DNA of 64,000 nucleotides from Albugo candida (taxonomy: Eukaryota; Oomycota; Peronosporomycetes; Albuginales; Albuginaceae). Both the position numbers and the translations under genes were made by a program. The DNA is taken from assembly GCA_905220665.1 (NCBI GenBank), contig CAJNAR010000164.1, positions 744,001 through 808,000 on the forward strand. The letters run 5' to 3'. Shown one piece after another: positions 53,057 through 62,736 of this stretch. Position 1 is the first letter of the stretch. The number at the start of each line of letters is the position of its first letter. The notes beneath the pieces are model-generated. The model was not told the DNA's origin and searched no databases. It saw only the letters and a program-made list of their open reading frames with translations.

Positions 53057-55614
53057 ATGGATGATAAAAGTACGACTACCGTTGACTATGTTCGCATATC
53101 TGCCAAATGGAAGCGTGTGATTGGCAGTATATCGTTAATGAGCTTTTGCATCGAAATACGACTTCATTCCTTCACATTGGCACTTTAACAAGTAATCGCG
53201 AATTTAGACTCTGTACAGCACTCAGAAGACGAAAATGCAATCATTATCATACTATCGAGCGATGTGGAGCATTCCGCACACATAAACGATAGCGAAAATG
53301 CTTCTTTTTGGGAGATCATCCGCGCGAAATTGGAAGCAACGCATATGTCTCGCACGCAAATGCGATTGCATTTTTGGTTGCAAAATCTTCCAAATGCCAA
53401 ATACGAAACAAATGAGTTACATCTCGTCTACCACGTCGCAAAACCGCAAAACACGCAGCTCATGGCTTCTGACGTTTTTGATACGCTGACGCATAATCAC
53501 GTCACAATTTTTCTCATTCAACTCCAAACTGTATTCAACTCCCATTGTCCCTCTTTGCAGATGCGCTGTCCCAAAGAAACACTAATTTGTCAACGAGAAG
53601 CGCTCAATTCTTCTGTTCGAGTCTCCTGGCTTCATCCATCATACAGTTTAGTTGAGACTTGGTATCGAGCCTTCCAGCCGTTGGATCAGTACAACATCGA
53701 CTGCAGGGGACAGATAGCGTATGAGATCTACTCAGCATGCACTCTAAAGTCTTCTCTGCCATTGAGTCTTTTATTATTGCTCGCGAGATGGACACATTGT
53801 CATCCGATTGTCATGCGCGAGGTGGAGCCTTTTATTCAGAAAAAAGCTCGATACTTGCACCAGCGTCATCGCAAAAGCATTCAGAAACTGCTCGGTTCCT
53901 GTGAACTCTTTGCACCGAATAGCGTTTCAACAGCTTCGATTTTCCATCAATTGGAATGTCCGATTCTATTAGCAATCTGTGAGAGCGACAATCAAAGGCG
54001 CGTAAGACTGTCACAGTGTCGACTTTGGGACCGCCAGAAGCACTTTTACAAAACAAAAGGGATGGACGCCTGGAGTAAACATCACATTCCCTGTGGTATT
54101 TCCGGTTCTTCGTTGATAGCACAGCATTATGCCCGTACGTTTGTGAAGTAGGCAAACAACCCAAGTGTCTAACGGTATGCTCAGGCCTAGCCATCGAATT
54201 CCTGACTTGTGCTGCAAGCAAGCGATCGTCTGCAGAGACACTACCGCCGTCACTGCAGCCCAACTGCTATATTTTCGAGGCCGCGAGTGGATCATGCAAG
54301 TTTCTATCGGCGTTTTTGCACCATTTCTTCACCTTGGTCGACTTGCAACATGACGATCGGGACCTATTGATACCTTGCGTAATTGCCAGTGATCTCAGTG
54401 AACAAGTGATCACCTCTCGCCTGAAAATGACCTGTTTTCAGAAATATCTTGAAAAAAATCAGTTGGACTTTGTGATAATGGACACGAATGCAATAATGCG
54501 AGAGAAGGACACAAAGCGATTCTACCGAATTTACCAGCAGCGATATTGGTCATACGATACGCTCGATCCAGTGTTCATCATCGGCAATTACTTTCTGGAC
54601 TCCCTCCCTTCGGACGCATGGATTCTGCAGCACGATACTGCGTGCACGCTGTATGAAACATGCGTTTCTGCCGACGTCGAATCTGCAAAAGACGTGGAAT
54701 GTACACTACGGCCTTATCACGGAGACGCTTACGAGAATCCATTGATTGAAAAAACATTTCGGAATGTAGTGAGTCGAGCAATCGCATCGAAACCCAGCCT
54801 TTCATTGTCCCTTATTGTGTTTCCAATCCATTCTTTGGAGTTTCTGATTCAGATTTTGGGTATAAAAGCAAACTCTCCATCACCCCGAGGCTTTATTTTC
54901 GGTGACACGCGATGTTCTTTCAGAGATCCGTTCAAATCGTTCCCATACATTGAGCTTCCACAACTCTCTCCGACACCCGATTGCTTTTGTCTAGCGGTCG
55001 ACTTTGAAATTCTCCAAGCATTCTTCGACGAGTTGAGAGATATTCCAGCGTGGCTCAGACTTGATAGCAATGTCGCTAATGACACATTCGATATCTGTAC
55101 GGGATCAATTCATGTCGAAGAACGCGATCGTGTCAGAGTGTATACAACCTTACAGAGTACCATTTCTCCATGCGACTTCGATCTTCTTCACGATTTGCTG
55201 TTACATGGCACATTGAATGGCATTTTGTATGATTTCAAACTCGAGACGCTGTTGGCATTGCTAATTCACAGCGGTTTTGATTACGAATTGTTCCTTCTTG
55301 TGCAATGGAATTTGTATCGAAAGTGGAAGCAGCAACAAAATGAGCAAATAAGAAAACGGATCTGTGAGATCGGATGGAAATGCTATCAAATGCGCTACGA
55401 AATGGACTCCAATGCCGTGATCTCTGTCGGGAGACAAAATGTGCAAATGACACGCTGGCTAAAACGTAAGTGGAAAACTCCTTTCAGAATGCGAATGACA
55501 GAGCTTCAATATGTAGTTCTAAAGTGTGATCACAAAGCCCGTACAACCTCAGACGCGACGTATATCGAAAGGAGAGACTCGAGCGGTTTTTCCCGTAAAA
55601 ATAGAAGTATGTGA
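53057..55614 (+). CDS. Unrecognised 813-residue protein with a possible methyltransferase-like core
   Basis: Three exons: 53057-53126, 53193-54134, 54185-55614 (2442 nt). The segment VIMDTNAIMREKDTKRFYRI...DPVFIIGNYFLDSLPSDAW recalls, without proof, the part of Rossmann-fold SAM-dependent methyltransferases where N-x-F-[FL]-D-x-[LI]-P follows strand 4. The rest is a helical, Cys-containing protein with no signal peptide or membrane span; the C-terminal quarter is helical and basic (NLYRKWKQQQNEQIRKRICEIGWKC). Exon joins restore frame in all three segments. The 3' end is doubtful: a consensus donor GTATGT at 55608, six nucleotides before the stop, can splice in frame into the next gene (see findings). 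Confidence 0.6.
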
Positions 55615-55633
55615 ATATGGCTGTGCATTTGTG

Positions 55634-56874
55634 ATGGAGAAGCGCTTGACAAAGTCATTGAGTACTGCTGGGAGGAATCTCGTCTCAGAAGCATCGACAA
55701 TACCGGAGATCTTATCAATAGAACATGTGTCATCGGCTACTCGCTTACTGGAAAAACGACGGCAAATGTTTGAGGTCCAAGATGCTTTAGACCTCCAGAA
55801 AGAAGAGTATGCCAGACAAGAAGTAAGAGCAAGTGCTGGGTATGCTTTGGGCTTAGTGAATTCGATCTGTAGGACTCCTTCGCACGACGCGAAGAAATGC
55901 TGCGACGAAAAGATCTAGAGATGCAGGAATCTTTGGTCAAATTCAATACGTTCCTCGAAGTACGCACGCAATTCGTTCGTTCCGACGAATTTGATCAATT
56001 ACTGACTTTCGTTTAGGAAAACGAACTGAAACGTAATCGCGCAAACAAACGCGCGAATGAAGAGATCAAGCAGCGTCAACACGAAGAAGAAGTGATTGAG
56101 AGTCTGAAGAACACTCTGACGCAATCTCTACTCGAGAAAGAAAAGCTTGCAATTCAGGTCAAGAAAAATCTCAAGTACTTACGATACCTGGAAACCGTTC
56201 AAGAAGCCGCACCCGAAGACTTCCCCGAAATATCAGATCTCGTGAATCGATATCGCACGCTTTCGGATACCAATCGCGACTTACGACAACTACAGAGTCG
56301 GAATGACTCTGAAAACGATAAGAAACGCACTGATTACACAACTTTCCAAAGAGAACGAGCGAACGAGATTCTTAGTTGCAACAATCAAATTGCTGCCTTA
56401 CAGCACACACTCGAAGAGAAAGAGGCTCATCTCATACGTCTCCAGCAAACGAGTGACAATAACGCTCGTTCCACGACGCAAAAGACTCTGGCATTGGGAC
56501 AAATCACTATGGCCATTGGTAATTTACTGCAACGTGCAACAAGCGGAACTCACGGAAAGCTTCTCAAACATGTCGATGGACTTGTCAAAGGTTTAGAGTC
56601 GTCAAATGGAAGTAACAGCTCCGAAATCGATATTGTAGCGCGAAGTATCAAAGCAATGGCCGATTTGGATGTCGTAGCAGCTTACATTATCGACTTTACA
56701 GCCATCGTGCAAGATCGTCAGGAATTCCAAAAGGCACAAAAGAAAGCAAACCATACAAATTCGCAAACGCTACATCCAGAAGTAGGACCAGGAATCATCT
56801 CTATAAAATTACCAGGAGCGTCCAGTAAACTCCGATCAAATAGCGCATATTCAACCGATAGTGTCAAGAACTGA
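55634..56874 (+). CDS. CCDC42/CFAP73-family coiled-coil protein (DUF4200)
   Basis: Three exons: 55634-55822, 55873-55959, 56017-56874 (1134 nt, 377 aa), start MEKRLTKSLSTAG. The N-terminal half holds the conserved motifs of the family: SATRLLEKRRQMFEVQDAL, KEEYARQEDSFARREEMLRR, KDLEMQESLVKFNTFLEENE and KRNRANKRANEE. The rest is continuous coiled coil, then a Ser-rich tail. CCDC42/CFAP73 (MIA2-type) proteins sit in motile cilia, in the modifier-of-inner-arms complex or the sperm connecting piece. This fits the IFT88 gene in the same window and zoospore flagella. The DUF4200 motif is contiguous only after removing both introns, which supports the model. Confidence 0.87.
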
Positions 56875-56899
56875 AATGATGTATATCACCTAAATTAGG

Positions 56900-57886
56900 A
56901 TGTTTCCCTTGCAAGGGAAACGAACGCTTGTGATCGGAATCCGCAATAAGTATTCCATTGCTACACAAATTGCGCACTCTTTTCTTTCTCTCGGAGCGAA
57001 TGTGATAGGTGTCTCGAAAGAGCCATTATCCTCCGCTGCAATCGAAGCATGTGGTCTACACAAACAATCGCTCAAAATCAGGCTGCTTTCCTGTGATCTC
57101 ACTGAGGAAGTCGCGATCGAGGAGCTCATGCGCACGTGTGAACACCATTTTCACGGCGAAATCGATAGTATCGTACATTCTGTTGCATTCGCTCCACCAG
57201 AGGCTTTCCACCCGCTTCAAAAACAGTCTCCGACTCCTTCCGGTGGACTTTTACAAACCTCAAAAAAGCATTGGGAGCAAGCACATGACATCAGTGCGTA
57301 CAGTTTGGTGGCGTTGACGCGAAACGCACTCCCTCTTCTCACAAGAGGAAGAAGCAAAGCAGATAAAAGCATTATCGCATGCTCATTTCAAGGCGCAAAT
57401 AAGGTGCCGAGTACCGAGCCTCCGAGCCAAAAAGTACTCCTTCCGCGATTTTGTAGGTGGTTCCGAATTACAATGTGATGGGACCAGCAAAAGCCGCTTT
57501 GGAAGCTGTCTCACGGCAATTGGCTGTCGAATTGGGCGGATACAATATCCGCGTCAATTGCATCAGTCCAGGACCGATCAATACAGCCTCTGCTCGAGGA
57601 ATACCCGGCTTTTCGGTATGTCGATGAGCGATGGACAGCGTATCGATCCTGATCGACTCTTTGCAGAGAATGCGTCAGTATGCACAAGAACGAGCGCCCT
57701 TGAAACGAAATGCGTCAGTTTTGGATGTTGCAAATCTCGCGTCGTTTTTGGCGAGTGAAGCTGCTTCATGCATCACTGGACAGACGATCAAAGGTTGGCA
57801 AATATTGCCGGATAGATGTATTGATTCTGAAACTTCACACTGCAGTGGATGGAGGAATGAGCGCTCTATCGTCATACAACTTGTGA
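56900..57886 (+). CDS. fabI: Enoyl-[acyl-carrier-protein] reductase, FabI type
   Basis: Four exons: 56900-57403, 57457-57615, 57667-57793, 57846-57886 (831 nt, 276 aa). NAD-dependent last step of type II fatty acid elongation. N-terminal Rossmann segment [20 protein letters not shown]; family motif [10 protein letters not shown]. Catalytic Tyr173 and Lys180 lie in the FabI-specific Y-(x)6-K arrangement ([15 protein letters not shown]), followed by [12 protein letters not shown] and a C-terminal ITGQTIKVDGG. The last exon supplies only [13 protein letters not shown], the conserved end of the family. No transit peptide is evident before MFPLQGKRT, so the location (mitochondrion, relict plastid pathway or cytosol) is open. 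Its start is only 25 bp from the stop of the preceding gene. Confidence 0.93.
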
Positions 57887-57894
57887 TTGGTGAC

Positions 57895-57923
57895 GGCTAT
57901 TTGGCTATTTGGCTATTTGGCTA
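57895..57923 (+). repeat. 8-bp tandem repeat just after fabI
   Basis: Three and a half perfect copies of ggctattt, starting 9 bp after the fabI stop codon, in the 70-bp gap between the convergent fabI and protease genes. A slipped-strand microsatellite in the 3' UTR is the simplest reading. Confidence 0.9.
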
Positions 57924-57956
57924 CTCACAATCGATTCGAGCAAAGCTTGTGATCCT

Positions 57957-60900
57957 TCAACTGGTTAAAGCTTCCGTTTGGACATGAGAAACGTACTTCC
58001 AATTTCGTCCTTGTCGAATAATCTCCACTGTCGGCCAGTAATGATAGTCGCTTTTGAGAGTGAATACTTTGGGCTTTGTGTTGATTGCAACTGTTTTGAT
58101 ACGAACGGGATCTCCATTCTTCAGTTGTGTCACAACTTGTAGCAAGGCATCCAGTGTTCCAGTCGGCGTATCATTTACTTCTACGATCCAAATTGTCGCA
58201 CGTAAGCCGTATTTGTGTGCTGGAGAACCATAACACCACCGAGATATGTATGCTCCTCCCCCAATTTCAGGGATATAACCAAGGCTTGCAACCGCGTAAT
58301 GCGGAGGCTGGATCACCAAGCCGCACCACAAAAGTATCCGATCGGTTCCCGTAGCCGACAATTCGGTCAATTGGACATTTATTTTCAATTCCTTATGATC
58401 ACGAAATATGGTAAGCGATACCGAGTCGTATTCTTGCCAGGTCGTTGCTTTCTCCACATCAATATCGCGAACTACAGTCTTCTCATTGATTGCGAGGATC
58501 AAATCGCCGCTTTGAAGCTTGCTGGAGGCATCAGTTCCTGCAGCACAGCGTTTGACACCCAACACTTGACGCTTATCTTCGTAAATCCCTTCCATTTGTT
58601 GTATCCATGTGTCAGGTAAACCAAGACCCGATCGAGCTTTGGAAAGAGGGTACGTGAGAAGCTGAAGCGGTAAAACTCGCACGGACGAAGGGACCGACTT
58701 TGTATGACGTATATGTGCAAGAACTGGCTCAAGAATTTCCACACTCAGCCCTCGAAATACTTCTCTTCTCCCAGTGTTATCTTGGTAGCTGAAAGACAAC
58801 CACAAAGCGTTTACATTTCCATCGGAATCCATAAAGACGCCACCCACAGACTTTGTGATACGATCGAAATGGATGACTTCCACATTGGAAGCTTTATATC
58901 GTGGTGGCTGAAAATCCCGTAATACAAGACGATCCACTTTGCTTACAACCGATTTTGACGTCACTACAGTCCAATTACTGCTCAAGCCGATAAATTCGGT
59001 CGTATCGCCGACATTCAGTGGCAATTCAGCAAATTCTGCCGATTTGAGTTCGATGGTGCCAAGCTCTTTTGGGTCATATTGAACGATCGAGTAATTGTGA
59101 ATTGGATGGACGAAAACAACTTTTGCCTGAATCTCAACCGAAGCAGCAACAGTGACCATTACGTCTCCCAACGCAATCGGAACGGTATTCTGATCGACTA
59201 GAATATATCCTTGCGTGCTGTCGATAACGAGCCCAATGCCGTGGTAACTTGAGCTGGAAATACCATCAATCATGTATGGAAGATCAAAGGCCACCATAAC
59301 CAAAGAAAGAAGCAGTTTCTTAGCCGAAGAAGAGCCACCAGGGAAGCCTAAAGGTACAGGCGTAAAACTCGGCAGTGTGATTTGCGGTGCCGACAATGCG
59401 CCAGTTGATTCACACAAATCAGGGATCCATAGTCCATTCCGATCATCACGAGTTGATAATTGCACTGGAAACCACAATCTGGACATTGTAATGAACGCGG
59501 TACGGATCCGATGGCGATCGCGAATCATGAAATATCGAAGTGTTGTGCGCTTTCCGTCGGGTAGGGAAGCAATCACTTGTACGAATTCCTTCAAAGTGGG
59601 TGTCGACTTGCCATCAAGAGCCGTGATTATACAAGGTTGCATCAAATGTGCCCGCATGAACATGTGTCCAGTCTGCGCCATATACACGCCACCGACCGGT
59701 AATGAAGCATTTCGAGCCTGTTGATACGACAAAGAATGCACGATACCGCCTCCCACTTCGAGATATTGATGCGGTGTGATGGCATGCAAATCTTGGACTT
59801 GGAGTAAAGTCGAGTTGAGCGAATCTCCGCGTTGGAATTGCACACTCACCGAGTCGCTCACATGCGTATCCAAATATTCTTCAATCTCCAGAAACGATGT
59901 GACATACTTTCCATCGAGTTGGATGATAATATCTCCCGTCTGTAATTTCCCATCCGCTGGCCCGATTTGAATAACTTGGTCGACAATAAGCATACCCGTT
60001 TCTTTCGGAAAGATCAGGCGGACTTGAGCTTCGATCGGTGGAGGCAAACCAAGTCGACGAACTTCATCGAAAGCTGCGTGCTTGAGAATCAATTGGATTG
60101 TACCACGCGTCACGTGTTGCCCATTTTGTAACAGCTTTAGCGCCCGAACGACTCGATCGAGTGGTAAGTAAAAGGACGACGCCGCTTTTTTAGCTCCTCC
60201 AGCATTCAATGCGATCGCATTCCCATCGATATCCAATACGGGCGATCCACTAGAGCCTCCAGAAGTACTGCAGCACAATTATCAGATGAGTTACGACGTT
60301 CCCAGTAATTGCTTGCCTGCTTGCTGCAGCATAATAAAATGTGTTAAAGTCATTGTATGTCGTCGATCCGTAACTAGGAGCCTCGCGATCCAATTTTGCC
60401 AAAATTCCAGGCAAAATCGACAATTTCTCTCCAGCATCATTTCCGACCACACGGATCTCCACACCAACTACACATAAAGCCTCAAATTGCGCTGAAACGC
60501 GGTTAGCTTCAAACCTTTTGCTCTCTCGGGATGGAGAGGGATCTCATGAAGCTTTAGGAAATTGATTTTGCTCGGATCGAATTGGTAAAAGCCAAAATCG
60601 TGGACGGGGTCTCTATCACACGAGGCTTTTTACGACATCAAAGACAATCAAAAGCGTCCATAACAGACCTATAAATTGGCTTTAGATCTACTTCTTCTTT
60701 GCTGAGAAAGATAGCGTCGGCTATAACCGGTCCCGGAGTCACCACATGGCGATTTGTAAGCACAATGCCGCGCTTTAGATCGACAATAAAGCCTGTCGCG
60801 ACGCTAAATGACGCTCCATTTCCGTCAAAAGCGCGTACACTCAGTAACCGAATGCTTACTATAGCTCTTATACACTTTTCGAGGCTGTGTAGCCAACGTT

Positions 60901-61096
60901 GTGACTCATCTGACTCCTTGGAACATGAGATCAAAGGCTGCGCGTGAGCAGCTGTTTCCAAGTCTGCAATCGGTGTCATCGATGACGATACATCGGGGTC
61001 GATTTGTATATCATCTGTTTCATATTGTGCCGAGTTTTGTACAGTTTCCTCGCTTGGAGCGGCGCACTTCAAGTCATATTCCAACTCTTCTTTCAT
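57957..61096 (-). CDS. Nma111-type HtrA/PDZ serine protease
   Basis: Four exons: 61096-60669, 60612-60515, 60467-60317, 60267-57957 (2988 nt, 995 aa), start [10 protein letters not shown]. The arrangement is that of fungal Nma111 and plant Deg7: an active trypsin-like domain, PDZ domains, a degenerate second protease domain, then more PDZ domains. Catalytic triad: His117 (LTNRHVV), Asp148 (DPVHDFGF), Ser232 (GGSSGSPV). PDZ signatures include [19 protein letters not shown] and [17 protein letters not shown]. The second protease-like domain ([31 protein letters not shown]) lacks the triad. Nuclear or cytosolic quality control is expected from homologues. The third intron (60316-60268) has a GC donor. 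Confidence 0.92.
60268..60316 (-). other. GC-AG intron in the Nma111-type protease gene
   Basis: On the minus strand the exon ends AGCAG and the intron begins GCAAGC and ends GCTGCAG, 49 nt. Splicing there yields [17 protein letters not shown], matching the family's conserved stretch before the catalytic serine. No GT donor nearby gives the right frame. Confidence 0.82.
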
Positions 61097-61245
61097 AGCG
61101 CATCTATAGATCCGAGGTACGCTTGACCTATATTTACCGATCTTTATGTATAAACACAATATTGGAGACGCAAATGCGAAAAATTAAGAAATTGGCATCG
61201 AACTTTTGACTTGACAGTAAAGTTACTCGATTCATTATTACGCGA

Positions 61246-62126
61246 TTAGTGATTATGTTGATGAGGTGTAGTCTCCGATTCCTGATTCATTGATCCGCGA
61301 GATATCGCATCCTCACGTGTGCGTAGTTTTGATTCCTCGGTTGTTCCTTCACTTTCTTTCGTGTACTCTTTTTTCGGTGCCGCTTGCACTGCTTCCTCGT
61401 CTCTGTGGACATTTTCTACAAACAAACACTCAGTTTTACGTGTAAAAGCGTCTGTCAGGACACACCTTTCACCCCATCACTTGATTTCGGTTCCTCCACT
61501 TTCTTTTGGCTCGCGTTGTCGGTGGAAATGCGACTTTCCTCTTCCGCTTTGCCGAAAACAGTCTGTTTCCATTCATTTTCAAATTCGTCCATTTCAGCAC
61601 CAGATAGGAACGTATGCTGATCGCCTTTTTCATTCTTTGACTTGCGTTTCCACACCGCTTTTACCTTCTTATCTCCAATCACACGCTCGTGTACCGCTTT
61701 CATACGCCCCGCAGAGTCCTCATACCGTCGACGTACACTCGAGATTTTGCGACCAGAATCGTCCAAGACTGTAGAGTTACTGTAAGAGTAGCTCGAGTAT
61801 GCGAGATCAGCATCGTCTCTTTTCGGTGAGCTTGTAGATTGCTCGGGTTTCGATTGCTTCTGTGAAGACTGAGGCAAAATATCACCAAAGAATTCATCGT
61901 CATCAGGTGGTGAAGGATTTATAAAAATTCCACTGGCTGGAGGTCGAAATTCCAGAAGCTGTTTTGCAAGAAGATCAAAATCCATGAGAGACTGCTCCAT
62001 AGACACCATCGGATGCCAAAAGGAAGGATGGACTCGATCCCATATCGAGTATGCGGATCGATTGTGTGAAGAGCGAGATGCCAAAACTGGCGTGCAGCGA
62101 GAAAGTCTGTACAAATTCCCAAGCAT
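61246..62126 (-). CDS. MLF-like (myeloid leukemia factor family) protein with a duplicated tail
   Basis: Two exons: about 62126-61470 and 61427-61246; the intron has a GTGTGT donor and a TTTGTAG acceptor. The middle resembles the Mlf family: SSYSYSNSTVLDDSGRKISS, a Ser/Tyr-rich strand followed by a charged linker and HTFLSGAEMDEFENEWKQTV, the family's final E-x-x-x-F-x-x-E-W motif. Mlf proteins act in protein quality control and transcription in animals; the function here is inferred only. The second exon adds about 57 residues (VHRDEEAVQAAPKKE...REDAISRGSMNQESETTP) that closely parallel the C-terminus of the next gene to the right, so the tail is probably a local duplication. Confidence 0.7.
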
Positions 62127-62272
62127 TTCGCTTGTCGCTGAGTCTGAAATCTCTCAAATGAATACGCAAAGATGTAAACTGCAGAGCAACTGACACATCG
62201 ACAACGGCTCTGTCTCAGACAGAGAACGAAAACAGCAAAACGACACGCCGACGCAAAAGAATCTATTAACAT

Positions 62273-62560
62273 TTAACTGGTATGGATGGGCGTTGTCTCG
62301 GCTTCTTGGTTCATAGAACCTCTGGAAATGGCTTCTTCCCGTTGACGTATTTCCGCTTCTTTTGTCGCGCCGTCTGCGGCTTTAGTTGTTTTCTTCGGCG
62401 GTGCATTTTTAACTGCTTCTTCGTGCCGATGGACAGACTTGTGCGAAATTGTTTGATCGCGCAGTTTACTGTCAAAGTCGCTTGATTTAGTTGCGAAATG
62501 CCGGACGGGAATTCGACATGAGAGCTTGCACGTTTGCTTTACTGCGATTTGAGACCACAT
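62273..62560 (-). CDS. Small protein with mitochondrial-type presequence
   Basis: Single exon, 95 aa, ATG 62560. The N-terminus MWSQIAVKQTCKLSCRIPVR followed by HFATKSS is basic, hydroxylated and free of acidic residues, a typical mitochondrial presequence with an R-x-(F)-A-T-like cleavage site. The mature part is charged and polar (VHRHEEAVKNAPPKKTTKAA, then REEAISRGSMNQEAETTP). The same last 50 residues appear, diverged, as the last exon of the neighbouring MLF-like gene. Family not recognised; a small matrix factor is a guess. Confidence 0.65.
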   Translation of the reverse strand: MWSQIAVKQTCKLSCRIPVRHFATKSSDFDSKLRDQTISHKSVHRHEEAVKNAPPKKTTKAADGATKEAEIRQREEAISRGSMNQEAETTPIHTS

Positions 62561-62736
62561 CTTCCGATTCGTGCCCTTTGACTCGTTTCAAAGAATGAGA
62601 GGAAATTGAAATGTCGAGACATTCTGAGACACAGATAATGAGAAAAATCAGAACAGCGACTAAATCTATTGGTTTTGCTTAAGCGACGTCGTATTGAGAT
62701 TTTGTAACGGAAAAAAACAATTGTCTCATCGACCTT

